DNA of 40,327 nucleotides from JBEKZQ01 sp049509675 (GCA_049509675.1 JBEKZQ010000002.1:1-40327), one strand, 5' to 3'; counted from the stretch's first letter, positions 27,101 to 37,085 are shown. Notes: a model not told the origin generated them from the letters alone. Numbers and translations: made by a program.

Positions 27101-30100
27101 CACCGTCAGCGGGCAGTCCGCCAGCACCCTCCAACTCAAGGGCGGCCTTACGCTAAACACCGGCTCGGTCCTCAAATTCAACCTCGGGCTGATCAACAGC
27201 GGCACGAACCCCATCGCCTCGCCCAGCAGCGACAACGTCTACGTGACCGGCAACCTGGCGATCAGCGCGGGCACCGACACGATCAACCTCACGTCCTTGC
27301 TGAGCGGCGGCACCCTGGCCGTCGGAACCTATCACCTGATCACCGCCACCGGCACCGTCCCCGCCAGCTTTGCCGGCATCCAGTTTAACGTCGCCGGCCC
27401 GCTGCAAGACCTCTACACGGTCACCGACAACACCGGGAACAAATCGCTGGACCTGATCGTGACGGTCAATCCCAACCCCTTCCTCAAATGGGTCGGCGCG
27501 CCGGGCAACGGCACGTGGGACCTGAGCTCGACCAATAAGCCCTGGACCCTCAGCCCGGGCGCGTCCGCCTACGCGGACGGCGCGAACCTGACCTTCGACA
27601 GCACCCCCGGCCAGGACAGCATCATCACCGTCGGAACCAACGTTGCCCCGGGATCGATTACGTTCAACAACAACGCGCTGGTGAACTACACGTTCAACGG
27701 GTCGACCATCACCTGCGCCAACCCGGTCACGCAGCAGAACATCGGCTCGGTGACCTTCAACAACGCCAACAACTTCGGTGCGGTCACCCTCAGCGGCGGC
27801 ACGATTGTCGTCGGCGCCGCCGGCTCGCTGACGACCCCCAGCGTCAACGTCTCGCCGGGGGCAACCTTGAGCGTGGCGGGCACTCTCGGCGCCAGCACCG
27901 CGCTGGTGGACAACGGCACCATAACCTTCACCAGCGCCAGCCAGGCCGTCGCCGCGCTCAGCGGCACGAACTCGGCGGCCGTGCTCACCCTCAACCCCAC
28001 CGCCCTGACCATCACCGCCGCCAACGGCACTTACCCGGGCGTTCTCAGCGGCGGCGGCCTGTACCTCCAGGGCGGCAACCTGTCGCTCATCAACACCGGC
28101 AACAACTACTCCGGCGGAACCAGCATCGGCGCCGGCGCCCTGTTGAACGTCGCGGCCGACGGCTCCCTCGGCGCGAGCGCGGCCAGCCCGAACATCACCT
28201 TCACCGGCGGCGCCGCCACGCTGCAGTTGGGCAGCCAATTCGACCTCAACGCCGCACGGAACATCGCCGTCGCCGCCGGCACCGGCGTCATCGACACCAA
28301 CGGTTTCAACATGGCCATCGCCGGCTCCGTCAGCGGCAACGGCGGCCTGGACAAGCGCAGCGGCGGCACGCTCACCCTGGCCAACTCGGCCAACTCGTAC
28401 CTCGGCGGCACGACCATCGATGCCGGCACTGTGGTGATCAGCTCTTCCGGCAACATCAGCAGCGGAGCGGTCAATTTCAACGGCGGCACGCTCGATGTCG
28501 TCAGCGGCGCCGCGCCCTTCGCGGCCGCCAACAGCGTGCTGCTGAACAACGCCGCCAGCGTCCTGCAGGTGGACGCCGCCGTCGCCACGTTCAGCGGCCC
28601 CTTCACCGGCGCCGGCGGCCTGTTCAAGTCAGGCGCCGGCAGCCTGATCCTGACTGCCTCGAACGGCTTCACCGGCAACGTCGGGATCAACGCCGGCACC
28701 GTGGCCCTGGGCAACTCGGCCGCACTGGGCGCCCCGGCCAACTCGGTGACCTTCAATGCGGCCGCCACCACGCTCGACCTGGCCGGCTTCAGCCTCACCA
28801 TCAACGGCGGGCTGATCAGCGGCGGAACGCAGCCAACCGGCTATGGCCTGGTGACCAACAGCGGAACCAACGCCGTGACCCTGACCGTCCAGGACAACAG
28901 CAGCGAGTACTCCGGCGCCATCCAGGACAGCGGCACGAACAGCATCGGGCTGGTCGTCCAGCCCAACGCAGGGAAGTACTTCATCCTCAGCGGCAGCAGC
29001 AACTATTCGGGCGGCACGACCGTCGCAACCGGCGGCGAACTGGAGCTCTGGAGCGTCCACGCCCTGGGCGCCGGCGGGGCCCTGGTGCAGAACGGCAGTT
29101 CGCTTGTGCTGAAAGGCCGCTCCGATCCGATCGTCTACGCCACGGCGCCCCTCACCTTCCAGGGCAACTCCACGCTCAGCCTCAATACCGACGCGACCCT
29201 TCGCAACGCCACCTGGGGCGGCAACGTCACCCTGGACGTCAGCACCGCCAACACCACCTTGACTGTCGGCCCCGCCGGCAACACGCCTCAGACCTCCACG
29301 CTGACCATCCTTGGCAACATCGCCCCGGCGGGCAGCAACGGGATTGCCGGCCTGGTGAAAAACGGCGCCAGTTTGGAGTTGATCCTGTCGGGCAGCGATT
29401 CCTACACCGGCGGGACGACCGTCAACGGCGGCGCCATCCGCCTGGCCAGCGCGGCCGCCCTGCCCGGCGGCATCGCCGGCGACGGCAACGGCCTGAGCAA
29501 CCTCGTCTTCAACGGCGGCATCGTCAACCTGGGGTTCGCCAATTTCTCGCGCGCGCTGGGCACCAGCGCCGACAACGTCCAGTTCGCCGGCAACGGCGGT
29601 TTCGCCGCCATCGGCGCGCCGCGCTCCGTCAACCTCGGCGGCGCCGGCGCCACGCTGGCCTGGGGATCCACGCCCTCGTTCCTCGGCAGCGGCGCTACCC
29701 TGCTGCTGGGCTACGGCACCGACACCAACACCGTCGACTTCCAGAACCCGATCAACCTCGGCAGCCAGTTGCAGAACGTGCAGGTGACGCGTGGCGCCGC
29801 CGTCGTCGACGGCCAACTCAGCGGCCTGCTCAACGACAACGGCGGCGGCGGGCTGAACGTCACCGGCAACGGCGTGCTGGCGATTGTCAACTCCGCCAAC
29901 AGCTACACCGGCGGCACCATGATCACCGGCGCCACCGTCAGCGTCCCCTATCTGCCCAACGGCGCCGGCAATAGCCCGCTGGGCTATTGGAACAACGGGA
30001 CGGGCAGCGTCATGCTCGCGGGCGCCACGCTCCGCTACACGGGCCCCGCGGTCAACACCGACCGCCAGTTCACCATCAGCGTCGGCGGCGCCGGTCTGGA

Positions 30101-33100
30101 CGCCTCCGGCGCGGGCGCGGTGAACTTCACCAACACCGCCCCCTTGACCTTCAACGACGCAGGCGCGCATACCCTCACGCTCACCGGCTCCAACGCCGGT
30201 CTGAACACCCTTGCGGCGGTGATCAACGACGGGAGCACGTCCACCTCGATCAGCAAGACCGGCGCCGGCTTTTGGACCTTGACCGGCAGCGGCAACTACA
30301 GCGGCCCGACAACCGTCAGCGGCGGCACGCTCGCGCTGGCCAACTCCGCCCTTGCCAACAACTCGACGGCGGTGGTCAACGGCGGCCAACTCCTGGTCGG
30401 CGGCGGTTCCGTTTCCATTGCCGGGCTCAGTGGCAGCGGCGGCAGCGTCGTGGTTCCCTCCGGCCAGACCCTGACGGTGGGCGGCAATAATGCCTCCACG
30501 GCCTACTCCGGCCAACTGGGCGGCTCGGGCGTCTTCAACAAGGTCGGCGGCGGCGCCTTGACGGTCACGGTTGCCGGCACCGGCAGCGGCTACAGCGGCG
30601 CGCTGAATGTCAGCGGGGGCTCGCTAGCCGTGCAACCCAGTGTGATTGCGGCCTCCGGCGCGCAGGGCCTCAACGTGGCCGCCGGCGCTACCTTCGCGCT
30701 TGTTGGCGGCTTTAACCAGGGCTTGTTTGGCCAGTACTATAACTCCACTGGCAACAATGCCGACATCAACGGCGTCACTCTGTCCGCTTACAATAGCACG
30801 CTTGGCACATTGACGATGTTCACGTCGGCCTCCACCACGGTCGGCCAGAACAAGGCCGCCAATGTTTTCAACTACGACAGTAGGACCCCTGCCAACGGCA
30901 ATACCAGCGGCACCGCCAACACCTGGCCCGCCGCCGTAGTGACGAAGGCGACCAATTTCGATGCCATTTGGACCGGCTACCTGACCTTGGCGACGACCGG
31001 AAACTACACTATCGGCTTCACCGGCAACGACGATGCCGCCGCGATGTGGCTCGACGGCGCCGCTGCGGAGCTCGTGAACTCCCAGGGCGCCACCGGCAAC
31101 ACCACTACGGTTACGTACAATTGCACTACGCCCGGCCCGCACCTCATTACGGTCGGACTTGTGCAGGGCGGCGGCGACTACTATATCTACCCCACGATTA
31201 CGGCCCCCGGCGGCAATGCCCAGCCAATTCCCAACTCGATGCTCTGCTACGGCATCGGGACCGTGAACGTGGGTCCGCTCTCCGGCGGCGGCATTGTGAA
31301 TCTCGGCTTGAATAGCCTGAGCGTCAACAGCACCAGCAACTCGAGCTTCTCCGGCGTGATTTCCGGCAACGGCGGCCTGACCAAGACCGGCCCCAGCACC
31401 TTGACCCTCAACGGCAGCGCCGCCAGCACCTACGCCGGCGCCACCACCGTCAACTCCGGCGCCTTGGTCCTGGATTTCGGCGGCATGACCAGCGGCTACG
31501 CCAACCTGGTCAACGGCACTTCCGGGCTGGTGTTGGGCGGCGGCGCGGTGGGCACCTCGTCGCTTGTGGTCAACGGCAACCCGGCCGCGGTGGCCAGCAG
31601 CCAATCCTTCCCCGCCACAACGCTCCTCCGCGGCGGCTCCACCCTTGTGGTCAACGATGCCGGCGGCAGCGGCACCAGCGTGAACCTCGGCGCCATTACC
31701 CGCACGGTCCCCGGCGGCACGCTGGACCTTCAATTGAGCTCCACCGGCAGCGTCGTCACGTCCGCCGCCAACACCAACGGCATCATCGGCGGCTACATGA
31801 CCGTCGGCGGCGCCACCTGGGCCGTGAGCAACGGCGCCAGCCCCATTACCGGGCTGAGCAACTACGCCGTCGACGAATACCTCGTGCCTGGGACGACCAA
31901 CAACGTGGATGTCCAGGCGGGTGGCACTCCCGACGGTTTGACGGCCAACAGCCTGCGGTTCAACACGCCCACCGCGGGGCCGCTGACGTTGCCGGGCGTT
32001 TTCGTCGTCAGCAGCGGCGGCGTCCTGGTCACCTCCAGCGTCCTCGCCAACCCGATGACCATCAGCGGCGGCACGCTCACCGCTGCCAACAACGGCGCGG
32101 GCAACGACCTGATCGTGATCCAGAACAACCCCCTGGCCGCGCTGACCATCGGTTCGGCGATCACCAACAATGGCGCCACGGCCATCGCCTTGACGAAGGC
32201 CGGGCCGGGCATGCTGATCCTTACCGGCAACAACACCTTCAGCGGACCGACCACCGTTTCCGGCGGCACCCTGCAGGGCAGCGCGGCGATTCTGCCCACG
32301 AGCATCATGGTGGCCGGCGGCGCCAACGTGACCTTCAACGAGACCGGTTCCACGCCCGTGACCTGGACGAATTCGCTCACCGGCCCCGGGTCCTTCACGA
32401 AGGCCGGAAACGGCACGTTGACGATTTCCGGCAGCAACTTCGCGTACACCGGCGCAACGGCAATCAACGGCGGCATCCTGGTCCTCGGCAGCACCGCCAC
32501 GCTGCCCACCTCCGCGATTACGGTCGGCCCCAACGGCACGTTCAACCCGCAGGGCGTCCGCAGTCTCGGCTTGGCGCCGCTTTCGGTCTCCGGGACCCTG
32601 GACCTGGTCACCGGTGGTGCAGCGAGCCTGACCACCTCGGGCGCCGTCAGCCTCAATGCGGCGACGTTGAACTTCGCGCTCAGCGGCGGCACTGCGTTGA
32701 CCGGCGGTGCCATTACGGTCAACGGCGCCAACACCGTCAACGTTTCCGGCAGTTATCTTGCCGGCACTACCTATACCCTGATCGCCGGCAGCAGCCTCAC
32801 CATGAACGGGGGCAGCTTCGTCCTGGGCAGCACTCAGCTTGGTTTCGCCAGTCTGACGCCCGTGTTGACTCCCACGGCCTATGAGGTGCAGGTTATCGGA
32901 AGCCTCACGCCGCTAACGCCCTATTGGTCTGGCGCGGTGAACACGACGACTTGGAACGATGCGACCCGGGCCCCCACCAGCAACTGGTGCACCGATGCCA
33001 CGGGCACAACGGATGCCGAGCAGATCCCGGGGGCCGTTAGCAACGTCCACTTCTCCGGCTTGAATAACAGCGCGGGCGTGACGACCACGCTGGGGGCCGA

Positions 33101-36100
33101 CACCATCATCACCAGCCTCAACATCGACTCGGGCGCCGGCAATCCTACCATCAGCGGCAGCAACACCTTGACGACCGGCACGGGCGGCGTCAACGTGGCC
33201 TTGGGCTCCGGCGGCGCCACCCTCAGCACCAACCTGGCGCTGGGCGCCCCGCAGACCTGGACCAACAATGAGGCCAGCCCCGCCCTCCTGGCGGTCTCCG
33301 GCAACGTGGCCAACGGCGGCAATACGCTGACGCTGGCCGGTTCCGGCAATACGACCATCTCCGGCGCCATCACCGCCGGCAGCGGCGGGCTGATCGTTAA
33401 TAGCGCCGGCGGCACGGCAACCCTCAGCAACACCAATAGCTACAGCGGCGGCACCTCGGTCTCTGCCGGCACGCTCATTATCAGCACGGACCTCAACCTC
33501 GGCGCCGTGCCGCTCGCCGTCCAGGCCGCCAACATCTACCTCAACGGCGGCGTCCTGCAGTTCAACGCCGGCACGCCTTCCAACGGCGCGCTGACGATCG
33601 CCACCAACCGCGGCATTACGCTGGGCCCCGCCGGCGCGACCATCAACGTCAACTTCCTGAACACCAACCAGAACAACGGCCAAGAGACGGCGGTCTGCTA
33701 CGCCGGCGTGATCGCCGGCAGCGGCGGCCTGACCGTTACGGGCAGCGCCGGGGCGGGCCAGGCCAACCAGTCGGTCGTCGGGCTCAAGGGCAACTCCACC
33801 TACACGGGCGGCACCACGGTCAATAACGCCGTCCTTGAGGTCTATAATAACGGCGGCCCCTATAACAACGTCCTGCCCGTCACCACCGTCTTGGACCTCG
33901 TCAATAACGGCATGTTCAATATCGATGCCTCCACTTCGGTCCAGACCATCGCGGGCCTGGCAGGCGACTCGACCGGCATGGTGGGCACCACCAACCAAGG
34001 CACCAACGTCGGCCTGACGATCAGCTCCACCGGCAACTACGAGTTCGACGGGGTCATCGGCGCCCTAACCGTGGCCAGCAAGACCGGCAACAACGTCAGG
34101 GTGAGCCTGGTCAAGACGGGCAGCGGCACCGAAACCCTGACGGGCAACAACACCTTTAGCGGCGGCTTGAGCGTGCTGCAGGGCACGCTGGCCGTTCCCA
34201 CCGCCAACAATGCCGCGGCCAATGGCCCCCTCGGTGCTGTCGCATCCGTGACGTTGGGCAGCACCAACGGCACCAGCGGCACGTTGGAATACACCGGCAG
34301 CGGCGCATCGGCGAGCAACATGCCCTTCGTGCTGGCCACCGGCAGCACCGGCGGGTTCCAGATCGACTCGCCGACGGGCAATTTGACCCTCAGCGGGTTG
34401 ATCAGCGGCTCAGCCAGCGTCGCCAAGACCGGCAGCGGCGCACTGACGCTTGGCGGCCCCAACACCTACTCGGGCGGAACCTCCATCAACGCCGGGAAGC
34501 TGATCGCCTCCGCCTTCAACTCGCTGGGCACCGGCGCCGCCACAATCGCCAACGCTGCGACACTGACTCTCAACAGCGGCGTCGGGCCAACCACCTATGC
34601 CAACAACGTGATCCTCCCCGCGGCGGCCTCGGCCAACGTGAACGTCACGCCGGGCGGCACGCCCACCAGCGCGCAAATGGGCACGCTGAGCATGGGCAGC
34701 GGCGCAACCCTCAACGTGATGGCCGACGGCGGCAGCAGCGGCGTCGCTTACACCCTTAACCTGGGCAACGTCAGCCTGCCTGCCACGGCCAATTTCAATG
34801 TTGTCGACAGCGTCGGCACGCTCGCGCTGGGCGCGCTGAACGACGGCGGCGTCACCCCGGCAACGATCAACGTAAACAACGCCGGTTCGGGCGCCCTGTC
34901 GCTGGGCATGGACGCGGCGAGCCTGGTCAACGGCACGCAGTTCAACGTCAATGGCGGCACGCTCGCCGCCAATAGCGGCCTTGCCCTGGGCAACGTGGCC
35001 AAGGTCAACGTGGCCGCCCCGGCGACCCTCAGTTTCGGCGCCAATCACACGCTGGGCGCACTGAGCGGCGCCGGCAGCGTCCTGCTCGGCGGCTATACGC
35101 TGACCGTCGGCAATCCGGTCAACAACCTCTCCTCGACCTTCTCCGGAGTGATCGCCGACGGCGCGATAGCGGGAGGCGGCCTGGTCAAGGACGGCGCCGG
35201 CACCCTCCGGCTCACCGGCATCCACACCTACACCGGCCCCACGAACATCGTCGCCGGCAGGTTGGAACTCGGGCCGACGGCCGGCCTGGGTGATACGGCG
35301 ATCAGCATCGGCGCCGGCGCGACCTTCGCTCCGCAGCCGGCCACCGGCGCCACGATCACCGCCGGCGCCGGCGCCGCCACATTGTCCATTTGGGGAGGCG
35401 TCTTCGACATGTCCGGCGACAACGCCGCCGGCACCTTCCAGGTCAATGGCCCCTCCGGCAGCGCTTTGCTCCTCGGCGGCGGCACCCTGTGCTTCGACGT
35501 CGGCAGTTCTGCCGACCAGTTGCTCGTCATGAATGGCCCGGCACAGGTGCTTGGCCCGAGCGCCATCAGCATCACCGGCATCGCCGGGATCAAGGCAGGT
35601 ACCTACCCCCTGATCGTCGACGCCGCCGGCGGACTGAGCGACGGCGGAGCGAACGACGGCTTTGCTTCCACCCCGATAAATTCCACGGTCACGGTCGGCG
35701 GCAAGACCTACGGCCTGACGCTGAGCGGCAACGACACCGAGGAAGACGTTACGGTTGCTGCCGCCAACAATTCGTTGCTGACCCTGTCCACCGCGGCCCT
35801 GACCCTGAATAAGCACAAGGGCGATACTTCGACCACTAACGTTTCGGTGAGCAACACCGGCACGGACGACGGCCACTTCACGGCCACTGCCACGGGGAGC
35901 ACCCTAAACTTCAGTCCCACGGGCAGCACCCTGGTGAACGCCAACACCGGCAGCCAGTCCCTGAGCCTGGGTTGGGGCGACACGACGAACCCCGGCAGTC
36001 GCAGCACCACGCTCAGCATCAGTAACGATGACGGCGGGGCTTTGGGTGTGAGCAGCCTGGCGCTGACAGGCGTTGTCTACAGCGGCCTGGCCACCTGGGG

Positions 36101-36863
36101 CGGCGGCAGCGGCACGTGGAGCCCGATTGCCAATTGGTCCGAGGCGAGCTATGGCGGAGTGCCTGGCGTGGACGGCCCGACCCTCAGCGCCACCGACACG
36201 GCGACCTTCAATACCCTGGGCGCCCAGACCGTCACCTTGGACATTAGCCCGCAAGTCAGCGCCCTGAACTTGAGCAATGGCCCCTACACGTTGAACACCA
36301 CCGGCGCCTACACGCTGCGCCTCAGCAACACGGCCACCGGTCAGGCCTCGATCGTGAGCAGCGGCACGCAGACCATCACGGCGCCCGTGGCTTTGGACAG
36401 CCCGACGACGGTGACTACCCCCACCCGCAACAGCGACGTTCTGACGTTGGCCGGCCTGGTCAGCGGCAGCAGCGGGCTGACGAAGAACGGCAGCGGAATG
36501 TTGGTGCTGAGCAATACCAACAACCATGCCAGCGGCTTTACGGGCGGGACGACGCTAAGCGGCGGCACGCTCGAGTACACCAGTTCGGCGGCGGTGGACA
36601 AGGGCAACGTCGAGTTTGCCGGCGGCAACCTGGTGTTGAACTTCGGGGCGGGCGGCGGCAGCGTCGTGACCGGTGCCGACAGCGGCTCGGGGCTTTCCGC
36701 TTCGTCGCCGTCGGCCGGGCTCGGCTCGGCGGCGGTTGTGCCGTCGTCCGGGGCGGGTGCGGCCCTGACGGTGGCCGGCGTGCCGGAACCGGGCACGTTG
36801 GGCCTGCTGGCCGCCGGTCTGCTGGCCGGCCTGATCGCCTGGCTGCGACGCAGAAAGGCGTGA
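24147..36863 (+). CDS. Giant PEP-CTERM surface protein with autotransporter-type beta repeats and a PA14-like domain
   Basis: 4238 aa. The ATG at 24147 follows GGGAGGAG and begins a signal peptide (1-28, ending A-M-A); the open frame back to 24012 is not coding-like. By eye about 20 autotransporter-associated beta repeats (TIGR02601/PATR type) run through it, each ending like N-T-Y-S-G-G-T-T-V-x-x-G-x-L. Inserted are a G-D-x-V-T-x-x-V-D-G / A-G-D-T-N-L module (about 152-248), a T-N-N-S-T-T-V-T-L-T-S module (about 605-665), a PA14-like domain (about 2192-2356, starting G-L-F-G-Q-Y-Y) and an ASH/choice-of-anchor-like segment (about 3877-3981). It ends in a PEP-CTERM signal (V-P-E-P-G-T-L, helix, W-L-R-R-R-K-A). 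There is no autotransporter beta-barrel, so export to the surface should depend on exosortase processing. An adhesin or matrix fibre is inferred. It is Gly/Ala/Asn/Thr-rich and nearly cysteine-free. Confidence 0.92.
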   Translation: MLAKSISRRVLATVVGLAAVLCGSSAMASIYYWTGDGAVANWNSTAGGTNWSTNSSSVSDPGNSPGSGDSVYFVFSPEQNASATILGQDFSIIGLTFNAAASTPVGIGGANTLTVGTGGITALAGGASQTISANVNVGATQTWTDNASTSAETIGGTFHAGDVVSTTVDGVVVTYTVLAGDTNLSGVAIGVANAINANASLAGLVNATVNGSIVNVAGYQGVPTLTSSVSGAGATVTATSVGGAALTVSGGISGSAAITLQGNGSTQTPSGAFIFSGSSSYSGAITLLNANASLTIGGSGAFPNAAAVNLGGGTVFTIDNTGTNVANRLSGSLPVNSNGGQIRLLGSAAGASTDRIGALGLNTGTTIVSVTPGSGQSATLTVASINRTPGSSVNFSSNGTIALTTNTLSNGILGPWATIGALDNSGALDFATVSGGNVAAYSNYDTTAAHITTAGTTYAASNMKLSSGTNILAGSVTINTLYMSGTAGVEINAAGANSNTLTIGAGGIIANGGTATYSLGNGNAMVTNATWIGGPWFSGGITTQTNNENQAGKIAVGAGVPDLVVTVPGTYNPVTGLINGALQLNVKDITDTTTALGTRTAVTTNNSTTVTLTSGSTTGLYPGAQVTGLAGTGISGTTQYIVNIVDSTHFTIGNAPTASAGSATATFVGHTGLTKNGGGLLDIGDGNANNKTVAYSFQGPVTVNGGVLLVGNDTNFGIAPSTFNPAAVVLNGGEIRTTATMNMNANRGITVGPQGGTITYTGGSTLNLTGKITGPGGMTFDSDSYNSNIFYNISNTAQDTYQGPTIIEVKNGTESMSITTVNALPSGTALTLALPPNYQSGTNGNVNAVTGFGTLNLSANALTIGSLASPAGVTGANLTGTVNTVLTIGGAAASPVTQSATFNGILANSAGSLGVVKNGGGIQTFTGANTYSGGTTINAGAINVANTTGSGTGAGQVVVNSTGILGGAGMITGPVTVNNGGILQPTVSGQSASTLQLKGGLTLNTGSVLKFNLGLINSGTNPIASPSSDNVYVTGNLAISAGTDTINLTSLLSGGTLAVGTYHLITATGTVPASFAGIQFNVAGPLQDLYTVTDNTGNKSLDLIVTVNPNPFLKWVGAPGNGTWDLSSTNKPWTLSPGASAYADGANLTFDSTPGQDSIITVGTNVAPGSITFNNNALVNYTFNGSTITCANPVTQQNIGSVTFNNANNFGAVTLSGGTIVVGAAGSLTTPSVNVSPGATLSVAGTLGASTALVDNGTITFTSASQAVAALSGTNSAAVLTLNPTALTITAANGTYPGVLSGGGLYLQGGNLSLINTGNNYSGGTSIGAGALLNVAADGSLGASAASPNITFTGGAATLQLGSQFDLNAARNIAVAAGTGVIDTNGFNMAIAGSVSGNGGLDKRSGGTLTLANSANSYLGGTTIDAGTVVISSSGNISSGAVNFNGGTLDVVSGAAPFAAANSVLLNNAASVLQVDAAVATFSGPFTGAGGLFKSGAGSLILTASNGFTGNVGINAGTVALGNSAALGAPANSVTFNAAATTLDLAGFSLTINGGLISGGTQPTGYGLVTNSGTNAVTLTVQDNSSEYSGAIQDSGTNSIGLVVQPNAGKYFILSGSSNYSGGTTVATGGELELWSVHALGAGGALVQNGSSLVLKGRSDPIVYATAPLTFQGNSTLSLNTDATLRNATWGGNVTLDVSTANTTLTVGPAGNTPQTSTLTILGNIAPAGSNGIAGLVKNGASLELILSGSDSYTGGTTVNGGAIRLASAAALPGGIAGDGNGLSNLVFNGGIVNLGFANFSRALGTSADNVQFAGNGGFAAIGAPRSVNLGGAGATLAWGSTPSFLGSGATLLLGYGTDTNTVDFQNPINLGSQLQNVQVTRGAAVVDGQLSGLLNDNGGGGLNVTGNGVLAIVNSANSYTGGTMITGATVSVPYLPNGAGNSPLGYWNNGTGSVMLAGATLRYTGPAVNTDRQFTISVGGAGLDASGAGAVNFTNTAPLTFNDAGAHTLTLTGSNAGLNTLAAVINDGSTSTSISKTGAGFWTLTGSGNYSGPTTVSGGTLALANSALANNSTAVVNGGQLLVGGGSVSIAGLSGSGGSVVVPSGQTLTVGGNNASTAYSGQLGGSGVFNKVGGGALTVTVAGTGSGYSGALNVSGGSLAVQPSVIAASGAQGLNVAAGATFALVGGFNQGLFGQYYNSTGNNADINGVTLSAYNSTLGTLTMFTSASTTVGQNKAANVFNYDSRTPANGNTSGTANTWPAAVVTKATNFDAIWTGYLTLATTGNYTIGFTGNDDAAAMWLDGAAAELVNSQGATGNTTTVTYNCTTPGPHLITVGLVQGGGDYYIYPTITAPGGNAQPIPNSMLCYGIGTVNVGPLSGGGIVNLGLNSLSVNSTSNSSFSGVISGNGGLTKTGPSTLTLNGSAASTYAGATTVNSGALVLDFGGMTSGYANLVNGTSGLVLGGGAVGTSSLVVNGNPAAVASSQSFPATTLLRGGSTLVVNDAGGSGTSVNLGAITRTVPGGTLDLQLSSTGSVVTSAANTNGIIGGYMTVGGATWAVSNGASPITGLSNYAVDEYLVPGTTNNVDVQAGGTPDGLTANSLRFNTPTAGPLTLPGVFVVSSGGVLVTSSVLANPMTISGGTLTAANNGAGNDLIVIQNNPLAALTIGSAITNNGATAIALTKAGPGMLILTGNNTFSGPTTVSGGTLQGSAAILPTSIMVAGGANVTFNETGSTPVTWTNSLTGPGSFTKAGNGTLTISGSNFAYTGATAINGGILVLGSTATLPTSAITVGPNGTFNPQGVRSLGLAPLSVSGTLDLVTGGAASLTTSGAVSLNAATLNFALSGGTALTGGAITVNGANTVNVSGSYLAGTTYTLIAGSSLTMNGGSFVLGSTQLGFASLTPVLTPTAYEVQVIGSLTPLTPYWSGAVNTTTWNDATRAPTSNWCTDATGTTDAEQIPGAVSNVHFSGLNNSAGVTTTLGADTIITSLNIDSGAGNPTISGSNTLTTGTGGVNVALGSGGATLSTNLALGAPQTWTNNEASPALLAVSGNVANGGNTLTLAGSGNTTISGAITAGSGGLIVNSAGGTATLSNTNSYSGGTSVSAGTLIISTDLNLGAVPLAVQAANIYLNGGVLQFNAGTPSNGALTIATNRGITLGPAGATINVNFLNTNQNNGQETAVCYAGVIAGSGGLTVTGSAGAGQANQSVVGLKGNSTYTGGTTVNNAVLEVYNNGGPYNNVLPVTTVLDLVNNGMFNIDASTSVQTIAGLAGDSTGMVGTTNQGTNVGLTISSTGNYEFDGVIGALTVASKTGNNVRVSLVKTGSGTETLTGNNTFSGGLSVLQGTLAVPTANNAAANGPLGAVASVTLGSTNGTSGTLEYTGSGASASNMPFVLATGSTGGFQIDSPTGNLTLSGLISGSASVAKTGSGALTLGGPNTYSGGTSINAGKLIASAFNSLGTGAATIANAATLTLNSGVGPTTYANNVILPAAASANVNVTPGGTPTSAQMGTLSMGSGATLNVMADGGSSGVAYTLNLGNVSLPATANFNVVDSVGTLALGALNDGGVTPATINVNNAGSGALSLGMDAASLVNGTQFNVNGGTLAANSGLALGNVAKVNVAAPATLSFGANHTLGALSGAGSVLLGGYTLTVGNPVNNLSSTFSGVIADGAIAGGGLVKDGAGTLRLTGIHTYTGPTNIVAGRLELGPTAGLGDTAISIGAGATFAPQPATGATITAGAGAATLSIWGGVFDMSGDNAAGTFQVNGPSGSALLLGGGTLCFDVGSSADQLLVMNGPAQVLGPSAISITGIAGIKAGTYPLIVDAAGGLSDGGANDGFASTPINSTVTVGGKTYGLTLSGNDTEEDVTVAAANNSLLTLSTAALTLNKHKGDTSTTNVSVSNTGTDDGHFTATATGSTLNFSPTGSTLVNANTGSQSLSLGWGDTTNPGSRSTTLSISNDDGGALGVSSLALTGVVYSGLATWGGGSGTWSPIANWSEASYGGVPGVDGPTLSATDTATFNTLGAQTVTLDISPQVSALNLSNGPYTLNTTGAYTLRLSNTATGQASIVSSGTQTITAPVALDSPTTVTTPTRNSDVLTLAGLVSGSSGLTKNGSGMLVLSNTNNHASGFTGGTTLSGGTLEYTSSAAVDKGNVEFAGGNLVLNFGAGGGSVVTGADSGSGLSASSPSAGLGSAAVVPSSGAGAALTVAGVPEPGTLGLLAAGLLAGLIAWLRRRKA

Positions 36864-36899
36864 CCTGCCGATTCGTGCGGTAGTACGACGTGCGGCGTA

Positions 36900-36923
36900 G
36901 GGTGCCACTGGCTTGCCAGTGCT
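36900..36923 (+). repeat. 24-nt hairpin repeat, copy 1
   Basis: CACTGGC-TT-GCCAGTG with GGGTGC in front and CT behind, 36 bases after the giant gene's stop. A second copy lies inverted at 37086-37109. It may help end transcription, but only a weak T-rich stretch follows (TGTTCTATT). The sequence between the copies (36924-37085) shows no gene. Confidence 0.7.
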
Positions 36924-37085
36924 GTTCTATTGTCGGTTCTTGCAGCATTGAACCGCCGGAAACCTCTCCCCGTGGTTCGTCGGCGAGCATGGAACGTATC
37001 CGCAGGCGACGGAACAGCCGCGGGTTCCCGACTTTTCGCGCCCACCACGCTTTGGCAACTTCTCGCCGAAAGAGCCATCCGAAGG

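Noticed and set aside
24159..36527. Many long minus-strand open frames (up to about 640 codons) opposite the giant gene
   Set aside because: They mirror the GNC-rich repeat coding of the plus strand, consist of low-complexity Ala/Gly/Arg/Val sequence, and have no ribosome sites or domains.
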